The position numbers and the translations under genes were made by a program. From UBA1219 sp045601425 (lineage in GTDB: Bacteria; Bacteroidota; Bacteroidia; Bacteroidales; P3): DNA of 64,000 nt. The stretch is taken from the NCBI GenBank assembly GCA_045601425.1, contig JAZRZP010000016.1, positions 6,164 through 70,163 on the forward strand. Direction: 5' to 3'. Shown piece after piece: positions 43,758-52,386 of this stretch; positions within the stretch are counted from its first letter, which is position 1, and the number at the start of each line of letters is the position of its first letter. The notes beneath the pieces are model-generated. The model was not told the origin of the DNA. It saw only the letters and a list, made by a program, of their open reading frames with translations, and did no database searches.

Positions 43758-45199
43758 TGCGCAAGAAGCTGTTATCCGGAGTTTTTCTGTTTCTCCTGCT
43801 GAACATACTCATAAAACCATTTTGGATTTTGGGCATTGATGTTGGAGTACAGAACCGCGTCGGTGCTTCGGAATATGGCCTGTATTTCTCCATACTGAGT
43901 TTTGCCTACCTGTTCAACATACTGCTTGATTTCGGCGTAACCAATTTCAACAACCGCAACATAGCACAGTACAACCACCTACTTTCCAAGCATTTACCTG
44001 CAATACTCAACATTAAGCTGGTACTTTTCGTATTCTTTCTTGCCGTAACTTTCGGCGTCGGCCTGCTGATAGGCTACGACTCCCGGCAGTTTTACCTGCT
44101 GGCATGGATGTGTCTCAACCAGTTTCTCAATTCTCTGATACTGTACCTGCGTTCCAATTTTTCGGGACTGCTGATGTTCAAACTCGACAGTTTCCTTTCG
44201 GTAATGGACAAGATCCTGATGGTCATTTTCTGCAGCATACTGCTTTGGGGGAATGTTCCGGGCGTGGAATTCCGAATAGAACACTTTGTATATTCGCAAA
44301 CACTGGCATACGGCATCACGGCATTCACGGCACTGGCAATACTCGCACACAAGACCGGACTCCGTAGGTTGAAATGGAATGCCCCGCTGTCGCTGATGAT
44401 AATAAAAAAGAGCCTGCCGTTTGCCCTGCTCGCCCTTCTCATGTCGTGCTACAACCGACTTGACCCCATAATGCTGGAACGCATACTGCCCGAAGGTTGC
44501 GGCAGCTTTCAGGCCGGAATATACGCAAGTGCCTTCCGCCTGCTCGACGCTCTGGTAATGCTCGCCTACCTCGTTTCGGTGCCACTTCTGCCCATATACT
44601 CTAAAATGCTGAAGGAAAAACAGAACATATCTCAGATAACAAAACTCATTTTCTCGCTTGTTTTCACCGCATCTTCAACCATTGCCATAACCTTTTCGTT
44701 TATGAGCACCGACCTCATGGCACTTTTTTACGATGACCACGTAGCTGAATCGGCCGGAGTGTTCAGAATCCTGATATTCTGTCTTGTACCAATCTCCATG
44801 AGCTACGTTTTCGGCACCCTGCTCACAGCAAACGGTGACCTGAAGAGACTGAACATCGTAGCTGGAGGCTCCCTGCTTCTCAACTTGCTGACGAACACCG
44901 TTCTGATACCGAAACTGATGTCCGAAGGTTCCGCAATGGCCGCCCTATCCACACAGATTTTTTCGGCAATGGTTCAAGTGATTCTGGCAATACGCATTTT
45001 CAAACTCAGAATCTCGCCGAAATTCTTGATACAAATTGCCGCATTTCTGACTACGGTCGTAGCGGCCAACCTGATAACAATCCAGCTGCAAATAACATGG
45101 TGGATTGGAATACTCATTGTAGGAACAGTATCCGCAACGGTGGCATTCCTTTTCAAACTGCTCGATTTCAATGAACTGATATCCGTTTTCAAAGAATAA
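43757..45199 (+). CDS. Wzx-like polysaccharide flippase (MOP superfamily)
   Basis: This 480-residue protein with about 12-14 membrane segments resembles Wzx/RfbX O-antigen and capsule flippases. The N-terminal signature LFLLLNILIKPFWILGIDVGVQN with VGASEYGLYFSILSFAYL and the later YNRLDPIMLERILPEG are typical. It should flip an undecaprenyl-linked repeat unit across the inner membrane. No glycosyltransferase or polymerase lies beside it, so it is an orphan copy. The start codon overlaps the preceding stop, so it is coupled to the small membrane protein. Confidence 0.88.
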   Translation: MRKKLLSGVFLFLLLNILIKPFWILGIDVGVQNRVGASEYGLYFSILSFAYLFNILLDFGVTNFNNRNIAQYNHLLSKHLPAILNIKLVLFVFFLAVTFGVGLLIGYDSRQFYLLAWMCLNQFLNSLILYLRSNFSGLLMFKLDSFLSVMDKILMVIFCSILLWGNVPGVEFRIEHFVYSQTLAYGITAFTALAILAHKTGLRRLKWNAPLSLMIIKKSLPFALLALLMSCYNRLDPIMLERILPEGCGSFQAGIYASAFRLLDALVMLAYLVSVPLLPIYSKMLKEKQNISQITKLIFSLVFTASSTIAITFSFMSTDLMALFYDDHVAESAGVFRILIFCLVPISMSYVFGTLLTANGDLKRLNIVAGGSLLLNLLTNTVLIPKLMSEGSAMAALSTQIFSAMVQVILAIRIFKLRISPKFLIQIAAFLTTVVAANLITIQLQITWWIGILIVGTVSATVAFLFKLLDFNELISVFKE

Positions 45200-45244
45200 C
45201 AGACAATTTTTTTGAATAAAAGTCATACAAAGAAAAAAATTTTG

Positions 45245-45252
45245 TACCTTTG
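45245..45252 (+). promoter_or_regulatory. -7 element of the M20 amidohydrolase gene
   Basis: TACCTTTG fits TAnnTTTG, 34 nt ahead of the ATG at 45287. A TTTG exists at 45211-45214, but 30 nt away, too far for the usual spacing. Confidence 0.5.
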
Positions 45253-45286
45253 CAATACCATAAAAAACACAAACGACACAAAAACA

Positions 45287-46480
45287 ATGATTGACACCAT
45301 AAAACAACTTGCGGAAGAATATTTCAACGAGACCGTTGAGATACGACGCTATCTGCACCAGAACCCCGAACTCTCTCAGGAGGAATTCGGCACAATGCAG
45401 TATGTCGCCGACAAATTGAGAAGTTTCGGACTTTCTCCCATAACCGGAATCGGGAAAACCGGGGTCATGGCCATGATTGAAGGACGCAATCCAGAAAGTT
45501 ACTGCGTGGCACTGCGTGCCGACTATGACGCACTCCCTCTTGAAGAATGTACCGGATTGCCCTTTGCTTCAAAAAACAAAGGCGTCATGCATGCCTGCGG
45601 ACACGACATGCACACTTCATCGCTGCTTGGTGCGGCAAAGATACTCACGGCACTCAGAGACAGGTTCGAGGGATCCGTAATGCTCATTTTCCAGCCATCG
45701 GAAGAGAAATACCCCGGAGGTGCCTTCATGATGATGGAGGACGGCGTTTTCAGCAAAAGGACACCGAACGAAATATATTCATTCCACTGCCTGCCCGAAA
45801 TGGAATGCGGCCGCATTGGAATGCGCAAGGGCAAATACATGGCTTCCACCGATGAACTCTACCTTACCGTGAAGGGCAAGGGCGGTCACGGCGGCACCCC
45901 CAACCTCGACATCGACCCCATTGTCATAGCATCACACATCATTGTGGCAATGCAGCAGATTGTGAGCCGCAATGCCGACCCCACGATGCCTACGATACTC
46001 TCTTTCGGCAAAATGGTAGGTCTCGGCCGCACCAACATAATTCCCGACGAAGTGAAGATAGAAGGCACCATACGCACCTTTGACGAGAAATGGCGTCTCG
46101 ACGCCCACCGTCGCATAACAAGCATTGCCAAAGGCATGGCCGAAAGCATGGGCGGCAGCTGCGACGTTTTCATCGACTTCGGATATCCGTACGTATTCAA
46201 CGACGACGACTGCACACAACGCACCCACGACAACGGTGTGGAATATTTCGGTGCCGAAAACGTCGACTGGCTAAACCTCCGCATGACTGCCGAAGATTTC
46301 GCCTTCTTCGCACAGAAAATACCAGCCTGCTACTACCGCATCGGCGTACACATCAAAGACACGCCGATAACCAACCTGCACCGTCCCAACCTGATGATTG
46401 ACGAGAATTCCATCCGCAACGCCATGGGATTCGTTGCCTTCAACGCAATAAAAGCCCTCGAGAAAAAAGCGAAACTTTAG
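45287..46480 (+). CDS. M20 family amidohydrolase
   Basis: This 397-residue cytosolic metallohydrolase is of the M20D/HipO-AbgB type. The start MIDTIKQLAEEYFNETVEIR at 45287 lies behind a -7 element; the longer reading from 45212 is upstream of the expected transcription start. Metal-binding HACGHDMH, the glutamate in PSEEKYPGGA, and HCLPE and MTAEDFAFF are in place. The central dimerisation domain begins KGKGGHGGTPNLD. Substrates of this class are N-acylated amino acids or indole-acetyl conjugates; the specific one cannot be read. It is transcribed alone and ends at a strong terminator. Confidence 0.92.
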   Translation: MIDTIKQLAEEYFNETVEIRRYLHQNPELSQEEFGTMQYVADKLRSFGLSPITGIGKTGVMAMIEGRNPESYCVALRADYDALPLEECTGLPFASKNKGVMHACGHDMHTSSLLGAAKILTALRDRFEGSVMLIFQPSEEKYPGGAFMMMEDGVFSKRTPNEIYSFHCLPEMECGRIGMRKGKYMASTDELYLTVKGKGGHGGTPNLDIDPIVIASHIIVAMQQIVSRNADPTMPTILSFGKMVGLGRTNIIPDEVKIEGTIRTFDEKWRLDAHRRITSIAKGMAESMGGSCDVFIDFGYPYVFNDDDCTQRTHDNGVEYFGAENVDWLNLRMTAEDFAFFAQKIPACYYRIGVHIKDTPITNLHRPNLMIDENSIRNAMGFVAFNAIKALEKKAKL

Positions 46481-46496
46481 GATAATTCATTTGCAC

Positions 46497-46531
46497 AAAA
46501 AAACTCCCGAAGAATCCTTCGGGAGTTTTTT
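46497..46531. terminator. Bidirectional terminator between M20 and ompH genes
   Basis: AAAAAAACTCCCGAAG pairs with CTTCGGGAGTTTTTT around a 4-nt loop. A and T flanks serve both the rightward M20 gene and the leftward ompH operon. Confidence 0.92.
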
Positions 46532-46547
46532 GTTTCTCAAGAAAAAT

Positions 46548-47069
46548 TCATTTCTTCGTACCGTAACCCATCGACTGCAGGATATCGTCGCTGAGGTCGT
46601 ATTTTTCGCCTACATAAAGAACTGTAGCGTCGCCCGACTTGTCGAAAATCATGGCATAGCCCTTGGAAGTAGCATATTTCTCGATAGCGTTGTAAACCTT
46701 GTCCTGAATCGGTTTCATGAGTTCTTCGCGTTTCTGTTCCAAATCACCGTTCGAGCCGAAACGTTTTTTCTGAAGGTCTTTTGCCTCTTTTTCCTTTGCG
46801 ATGATTTCATCCTGACGCTTGATTTTCAGGTCTTCGGGCAAAAGATACTCTTCCGACTGGTAGGATTTGTAAAGTTTGTCGATTTCCTGAAATTTCGATT
46901 CGATTTCTTTCTGCCAATCTATGGAATACTGGTCAAGCTTCTTTTGAGCCTCATCGTATTCGGGGATATTACTCAAAATATATTCGGTACTTACGCAGGC
47001 GTATTTCTGTGCGTTTGCAGCAAAGCCCATCACAAGACAGATGGCGAATGTAAAAACTATTTTTTTCAT
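46548..47069 (-). CDS. skp: OmpH/Skp family periplasmic chaperone
   Basis: This 173-residue periplasmic chaperone has a signal peptide (MKKIVFTFAICLVMGFAANA-Q) and the Skp opening KYACVSTEYILSNIPEYDEA. A long charged coiled coil follows (about 40-120, including QKKLDQYSIDWQKEIESKF). Skp trimers hold unfolded outer-membrane proteins for BamA, the gene 21 nt upstream. Many Bacteroidota have two ompH copies after bamA; only one is present here. Confidence 0.92.
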   Translation of the reverse strand: MKKIVFTFAICLVMGFAANAQKYACVSTEYILSNIPEYDEAQKKLDQYSIDWQKEIESKFQEIDKLYKSYQSEEYLLPEDLKIKRQDEIIAKEKEAKDLQKKRFGSNGDLEQKREELMKPIQDKVYNAIEKYATSKGYAMIFDKSGDATVLYVGEKYDLSDDILQSMGYGTKK

Positions 47070-47090
47070 ATTGGTATAAATTTAAAATTA

Positions 47091-49619
47091 TTAGTCAATT
47101 GATTGATTTATGGAAAAATGGAAGTGAGATCCGCCCTTCGACGGGTCGTCGAAACCGTAAGCCCAGTCAAGTCCTATAAGTCCGAACATGGGCATATAGA
47201 GACGTACTCCCAGTCCTGCCGAAGTGTATGTCTTGAATGGCTGGAACTCATCGGTCCTGAGCCACGAGTTGGCACCTTCGAGAAAACCGAGCACATAAAT
47301 AGTTGCCGTAGCGTTGAGTGTTATCGGCTGACGGAGTTCGAGAGTGAATTTATCAAAGAGAGCTGCGCCGGTATAATTGCCCGAAGCATCTTCAGGGCTG
47401 AGTCCGTAAGTAGTATAGCCACGCATGGGGATAACCTCACGGGCATCAAGAGCCCAACTTGAGAGGCCGTCTCCACCGACGTAGTAGCGGCCGAACGGTG
47501 AAAGTCCGATCTTCGAGTTGTAGTAGCCCATGTTACCGAAACGGAAACGGGCATTGAAAACGACGTCACCTATAAGGTTGAGCATCCATGAACCGCGTAT
47601 GTTGAGTTTGTGGTACTCAAGCAGTTTGTATTTTTCCTGATCGGAGAGTGCTGTGTAATCCTTGTTGGTGAACAGAGAGTACGGCGGTGTGAGTTGCAGG
47701 CCTATGGAAAGTTCGGAACCGCTGCGAGGATAAATCGGCGAATCCAGCGAGTTTCTGCTCAGCGTAACACCGTAGCTTATGTCGTTGGCATAGCCGTTGG
47801 CAAAGATAAAGCTCGTGTAGTTGTAGACCTGATAACGGCGATAGGAAATGGCCTGCGAAAGTATGAAATAGTCATCAGGCCACGACAGACGTTTCGTCAG
47901 CGATATGCTGGCTCCGCTTATGCGCAGGCTGTAGTAATAGCTGCTGCTCTTGTCGTAATAGTATCCGTTGCTGTAAAGCGAGTGGTAGGCAGACACGCTG
48001 AGCGACTGCGGCTTGCTGCCACCCAACCACGGTTCGGTGAAGCCTGCACTTATCGAATAGTAGTGCGTTCCGTTGGTTTGGGCACTTATGGACAGCTGCT
48101 GTCCGTCACCGGTTGGCAGCGGAGCCCACGCCTTTCGGTTAAAAATATTCCTCATCGAGAAATTGGTGAACGAAAGGCCCAGTGTTCCTATAACCATGCC
48201 GCTTCCCCATCCTCCGGAAAGGGAAATCTGACTTGTGGACTTTTCTTCCAGCTGGTATTCTATGTCGACGGTGCCGTTTTCGGGATTAGGTCGCACGTCG
48301 GGATTTATCTTCTGTTCGTCGAAAAACTGCAGTGTAGCCAGTTCACGCACGCTTCGGATAACGGCATCGCGGCTGAAAAGGTCACCGGGTTTGGTGCGTA
48401 TTTCACGCATAATCACCTTATCGTTGGTGAGGGTGTTGCCTTTTACAGAAACGCGGTTGATGCGAGCCTGATTTCCCTCGCGTATTCTCACTTCTATGTC
48501 GATGGAATCGTTTTCAACAGCCACTTCGGTAGGTGTGGCACGGAAAAAGAAATATCCGTTGTCCATGTAAAGAGAGTTGATGTCGGTACCGCTCGGGTTG
48601 TACGAAAGGTTCTCGTCAAGCACAGTCTTGTTGTACGGTGTACCTTTTTCTATACGCAGGTGTCTAGAAAGTTCTTCGGAAGAATAAATGGTGTTTCCCG
48701 TAAAAGAGACATTACGGAAAAAATACGGATGTCCTTCGTATATTTTCACTTTAATTTCCAGATTATCCTTATCGACGTTGTAAATGGTGTCGCTTATTAT
48801 ACGAGCATCGCGATAACCCATTTCGTTGTACAGCGAAATAACGCTTTCTATGTCGGTATTGTAGTCAGCTTCTATGTATTTTGAGCGTTTCCAGAAACCG
48901 GGAGTCCAGAAGTAGAAATTCTTCCAGTAATTCACGTCGTGGGTGTTGCGCATCGTTTTTGCAAGTTTGCTGGAAGAAACGGCCTCGTTGCCTTCAAAAA
49001 CGAGGTTTTTGATTTTCACACGATTGCCTTTGTCGACGTCGAAGACGAGTATCTGTTCGTTGCCCTTCTTGGCAGTGTCTGCAATGGTTTTCACATCAAC
49101 TTCCACCGAAGTGTAGCCTTTGTCGAGGTAGTAGCTTTTAATCTTGTTTTTGGAAGTCATGAGGAGGTTTTCGGTAACCACGTCGCCAACCATAAGGTTC
49201 AGCTGTTCGCGAAGCTTGTCGGCATCGGATTTCTTTACACCGCGGAACTGGAATTTGGAGAGTTTGGGACGGCTAACGAATTCGATATTGAGGAATACGT
49301 TGTCGTTCTGGATATTAGTGATGTAGATTTTTATATCTTCGAACATTCCCTGTTCCCAAAGTTTGTCGATAGCATTGGAGAGTTTGTCGCCGGGAACCTG
49401 TATTTTGTCGCCGACATGAAGATCGGCAACCATAAGAACCATACGTTTGTCCAGACGCTCGGCACCTGTGAGCGTTATGCCGCCGATTTCGTATGTTTTC
49501 GGTGTAAGGTAATCTATATCGTAGCCTGCATTAGCCCCCCCGCCAAGCGAAATCTGTGCATTCGCAAACACTGCAAAGCACAGGAATAATATTATCAGTA
49601 TCTTTGTTTTTATATTCAT
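47091..49619 (-). CDS. bamA: Outer membrane assembly protein BamA
   Basis: This 842-residue Omp85 protein is the core of the beta-barrel assembly machine. The start MNIKTKILIILFLCFAVFA at 49619 gives a good signal peptide; the upstream M adds nine residues of poor quality. About five POTRA domains span residues 30-440 (for example GDLFSRDAVIRSVRELATLQFF). The C-terminal barrel contains the lid signature YVGGDGLSSWALDARE and ends with aromatic HFHFSINQSID. The neighbours uppS, ompH and the PorG-like gene match the usual Bacteroidota bam locus. Confidence 0.96.
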   Translation of the reverse strand: MNIKTKILIILFLCFAVFANAQISLGGGANAGYDIDYLTPKTYEIGGITLTGAERLDKRMVLMVADLHVGDKIQVPGDKLSNAIDKLWEQGMFEDIKIYITNIQNDNVFLNIEFVSRPKLSKFQFRGVKKSDADKLREQLNLMVGDVVTENLLMTSKNKIKSYYLDKGYTSVEVDVKTIADTAKKGNEQILVFDVDKGNRVKIKNLVFEGNEAVSSSKLAKTMRNTHDVNYWKNFYFWTPGFWKRSKYIEADYNTDIESVISLYNEMGYRDARIISDTIYNVDKDNLEIKVKIYEGHPYFFRNVSFTGNTIYSSEELSRHLRIEKGTPYNKTVLDENLSYNPSGTDINSLYMDNGYFFFRATPTEVAVENDSIDIEVRIREGNQARINRVSVKGNTLTNDKVIMREIRTKPGDLFSRDAVIRSVRELATLQFFDEQKINPDVRPNPENGTVDIEYQLEEKSTSQISLSGGWGSGMVIGTLGLSFTNFSMRNIFNRKAWAPLPTGDGQQLSISAQTNGTHYYSISAGFTEPWLGGSKPQSLSVSAYHSLYSNGYYYDKSSSYYYSLRISGASISLTKRLSWPDDYFILSQAISYRRYQVYNYTSFIFANGYANDISYGVTLSRNSLDSPIYPRSGSELSIGLQLTPPYSLFTNKDYTALSDQEKYKLLEYHKLNIRGSWMLNLIGDVVFNARFRFGNMGYYNSKIGLSPFGRYYVGGDGLSSWALDAREVIPMRGYTTYGLSPEDASGNYTGAALFDKFTLELRQPITLNATATIYVLGFLEGANSWLRTDEFQPFKTYTSAGLGVRLYMPMFGLIGLDWAYGFDDPSKGGSHFHFSINQSID

Positions 49620-49695
49620 TTGATAGTTTGTTGTCGATGAAAGCAATCGTAAAATGACTAATAACGCTAATATTTTATTTTTATTATTCCAATGT

Positions 49696-50463
49696 TCATT
49701 TTTGAGTTATCTGTTCGCCCGTTTTACCGAAACGGCGTTCCCTTTTCTGAAAATCGCAGACTGCATCGACAAGGTCTTCCTTGCGGAAATCGGGCCATAG
49801 TTTCGGTGTGAAGTAAAGTTCCGTGTAGGCCAGTTGCCAAAGCAGGAAGTTGCTGATGCGGAACTCACCGCTGGTGCGGATAAGCAGGTCGGGATCAGGA
49901 TAGTCGGCCGTACAGAGGTATTTTCGGAGCGTATCTTCCGTAACGTCTGATGGAAAGACGTTCCTGTTGTTGGCATCAAGCACAAGTTGTTCAAGAGCGT
50001 GTTTTACCTCCCAACGGGAGCTGTAGCTGAGTGCCAGAATCAAGGTCATACGCGTGTTCCGTGCAGTATCGTCGATACTTTGCTGCAGTGTCTTTCTCGT
50101 TTCTTCGGGGAGGGACACTGTGTTGCCTATGGTCTGCAGACGTATATTGTTTTTCTGAAGTGTCGGTGTCTCTTCATGAATACACTTGACAAGAAGTTGC
50201 ATAAGTCCGTTCACTTCGGCCTTCGGGCGGTTCCAGTTTTCGGTGGAAAAGGCATATAGAGTCAGGTATTTCACTCCAAGTTCGGCACAGCCTTCCACTG
50301 TCTGGCGGACTGCCTCTATTGCATTCTGATGGCCGAAAATACGCTCGTGCGAACGCTGTTTAGCCCAACGGCCGTTGCCGTCCATAATTACTGCAATATG
50401 TGTCGGAATACGTTGCAGATCAAGTTTTTGTGTATCCATATCGTTCATTAAATTTATTTTCAA
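49696..50463 (-). CDS. uppS: Undecaprenyl diphosphate synthase
   Basis: This cis-prenyltransferase (255 residues from this start) makes the C55 lipid carrier for peptidoglycan and glycan export. The signature HIAVIMDGNGRWAKQRSHER includes the catalytic Asp. The other conserved blocks are LTLYAFSTENWNRP, LALSYSSRWE and the C-terminal DPDLLIRTSGEFRISNFLLWQLAYTEL. Starts at 50448 or 50439 (MDTQKLDLQRIP) are equally plausible; the longest lies only 7 nt after the PorG-like gene. It is followed by bamA after 76 nt. Confidence 0.97.
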   Translation of the reverse strand: MKINLMNDMDTQKLDLQRIPTHIAVIMDGNGRWAKQRSHERIFGHQNAIEAVRQTVEGCAELGVKYLTLYAFSTENWNRPKAEVNGLMQLLVKCIHEETPTLQKNNIRLQTIGNTVSLPEETRKTLQQSIDDTARNTRMTLILALSYSSRWEVKHALEQLVLDANNRNVFPSDVTEDTLRKYLCTADYPDPDLLIRTSGEFRISNFLLWQLAYTELYFTPKLWPDFRKEDLVDAVCDFQKRERRFGKTGEQITQK

Positions 50464-50470
50464 TACATCG

Positions 50471-51334
50471 TCAATAAGCTTCGCATTTGTTGTGTCTGCC
50501 GAAAAGATTGGAGAAGAAATCGAGTTTAACGGTAATGTTTAGTCCGAAAAAAGTGTACCAGTCGTCGAGGCTGTCATCGCCGCGCTGTGCTCCGACAGGA
50601 TTCCTATAACCGGAACGCACCTCACCGCTGCGGTCGGAAAGGATTCCAGCCATTTCCTCCGTATTTCCGGAAAGAAGTTCATAATCCACATAAGTGGTGC
50701 TTACATCGTCGAGATAGTCTGTCCATGTCTTGCGGAAGCCGTATTCCAGACCGAGGGTAACATACTTGAAAGCCCTGTATTTGATACCCAGTCCGAAAGG
50801 CATTGAAAGCTGTATGAGGTCGTAAGGCTGCCGGTCGGGGTATTGTTCGAGTCCCTGTCCCTCGGTGCAGAGAGGCTGCAGTTCATACCATTGCGTTTCG
50901 CCATGAGAATCGGTGTACTGTGCTTTCGGATTGAAACTGAAAATTCCAAGTCCCCAGAACATATATGGAGTGAAACGCTGTGCAAAAGGACCCGTCTGGT
51001 ATGGCAGGAAGTTGAACTGAACAGTGAGGGAGGCTTCGAAAATGTCCGAACTGAAACTCAGGTTTCTTTCGGGCAGAATGTCGGGATTGCCGCCTTCGAC
51101 GGTTCCGTAAAGAGCTTCTATCTGCACTGCCCAACGGGAGTGGAAATCGTAACGGAACAGCAGGCTTCCGGCAAGATTGAGTTTCCCGTCAAGACGCTCG
51201 CCGTTGAGGTCACCTATATAGTTCATGCCGCCGCCCATGATTCCGATTTCGGCATCACGTGAGAAGGTCTGCGAAAAAGCCGTATGGCTTGCAAGCAGAA
51301 TGAACATGAACAGTATTTTTTCCGGCAGTGACAT
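50471..51334 (-). CDS. porG: DUF6089/PorG-like outer membrane beta-barrel
   Basis: This 287-residue protein has a signal peptide (MSLPEKILFMFILLASHTAFS-Q) and an eight-strand-like barrel. It begins DAEIGIMGGGMNYIGDLNGE and has alternating strands (SLLFRYDFHSRWAVQIEALYG, FTPYMFWGLGIFSFNP, TLGLEYGFRKTWTDYLDDV). In Porphyromonas the homologue PorG is a component of type IX secretion and lies next to uppS and bamA, as here. An M1 peptidase with a T9SS tail occurs in the same window, which supports the idea. The family is Bacteroidota-wide, and T9SS-negative species also have members, so the gene name is provisional. Confidence 0.72.
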   Translation of the reverse strand: MSLPEKILFMFILLASHTAFSQTFSRDAEIGIMGGGMNYIGDLNGERLDGKLNLAGSLLFRYDFHSRWAVQIEALYGTVEGGNPDILPERNLSFSSDIFEASLTVQFNFLPYQTGPFAQRFTPYMFWGLGIFSFNPKAQYTDSHGETQWYELQPLCTEGQGLEQYPDRQPYDLIQLSMPFGLGIKYRAFKYVTLGLEYGFRKTWTDYLDDVSTTYVDYELLSGNTEEMAGILSDRSGEVRSGYRNPVGAQRGDDSLDDWYTFFGLNITVKLDFFSNLFGRHNKCEAY

Positions 51335-52351
51335 TTATTTCTTTGCAGTTGTGTCAATAAAATCAATTGAGTAGCATATGCTTTCGGCCTGCATGAGGAA
51401 ATCACGCTTGGGCTGTTTGGGCGAATACACATATCCAGTGAGCATAATCAGATTTTTGCCGTCGGGAGCCACGAAAGTGTAGTTTACGTAGGGGCCGCCC
51501 ATGAAATCGCCGAAAAGCCTCCACAAACCACGGGTCTCGACGCAATAATTTCCGTGAAACTCAACGTTCTGCGAAACGGCATCGATACGGCGTTCCGTTC
51601 CCATGTAAGATCCTTCTGCCGGTCCCGGCACATTACGTTTCATGACGGTATCCATGCGGTTGAGAATCACGTTTTCTTCGAACTGTGTTCTGGACTTGTA
51701 CGGTTCCGTGCTGATAAGTATTCCTATGCTGAAATCGCCGGCTTCCTTGCGTACCCATGCGAAATCGGGGAACAGTTTCGAAAGCTGGTACTCATTGGAC
51801 AGCGTAAGTTCGAACCCGAAATTCTTACGGAGTTTCTCCATCACCTTGTAGTTTTCGATACCACTGAAGGCACGTTTTATCCGTGCATGTTCGGCATTTT
51901 TTATTTCCTTGTTTATTACTGGCATATAGCGTTCCATAAAAGGTATGACAGAATCGCGGCTGGTAAGCGAGAATTCGAATACCACCTGCGGCTGTGCCCA
52001 GAGGTCGCGGTTGAGATAAACTCTGTTTCTGTTAGTATCGGACACGCTCATGATGATAATATTACGGTGAGCCTGAAACATGTCGTTGTTTTGGAATGAG
52101 GAATGAGGTATATTGACAACGTCGTACAACGACTCCGACTGGTTCAGAGCCGCCTGCGGAGCTTTCAGCAGTTCAAGGATTCTGTCTTTTGCTGTTCCGT
52201 AGTACACATCCTTGTTGGCGACAAGGAGTATTTCCAGCGTCTTGCCGGAAGAGCCTCGTTTCTGCCCTTTGCGGTCCGAATTGAAACAAGAGGAGAAGAA
52301 GCCTGTCGTGAAAGCGACCAGAAGTATTGCCGTAAAAATTCTTGTTTTCAT
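51335..52351 (-). CDS. DUF4837 lipoprotein
   Basis: This 338-residue lipoprotein has a signal sequence with a lipobox (TGFFSSC, lipidated C22), and the mature part starts FNSDRKGQKRGSS. It matches the DUF4837 family typical of Bacteroidota (EILLVANKDVYYGTAKDRI near the N-terminus, GAPYVNY-like FMGGPYVNYTFVAPDGKN near the end). The function is unknown. Its stop codon touches the start of the PorG-like gene with no gap, so the two are translationally linked and may act together at the envelope. Confidence 0.85.
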   Translation of the reverse strand: MKTRIFTAILLVAFTTGFFSSCFNSDRKGQKRGSSGKTLEILLVANKDVYYGTAKDRILELLKAPQAALNQSESLYDVVNIPHSSFQNNDMFQAHRNIIIMSVSDTNRNRVYLNRDLWAQPQVVFEFSLTSRDSVIPFMERYMPVINKEIKNAEHARIKRAFSGIENYKVMEKLRKNFGFELTLSNEYQLSKLFPDFAWVRKEAGDFSIGILISTEPYKSRTQFEENVILNRMDTVMKRNVPGPAEGSYMGTERRIDAVSQNVEFHGNYCVETRGLWRLFGDFMGGPYVNYTFVAPDGKNLIMLTGYVYSPKQPKRDFLMQAESICYSIDFIDTTAKK

Positions 52352-52386
52352 AATCTTGTGTTTTATGTTTTTCGTAATCAGAGGAT

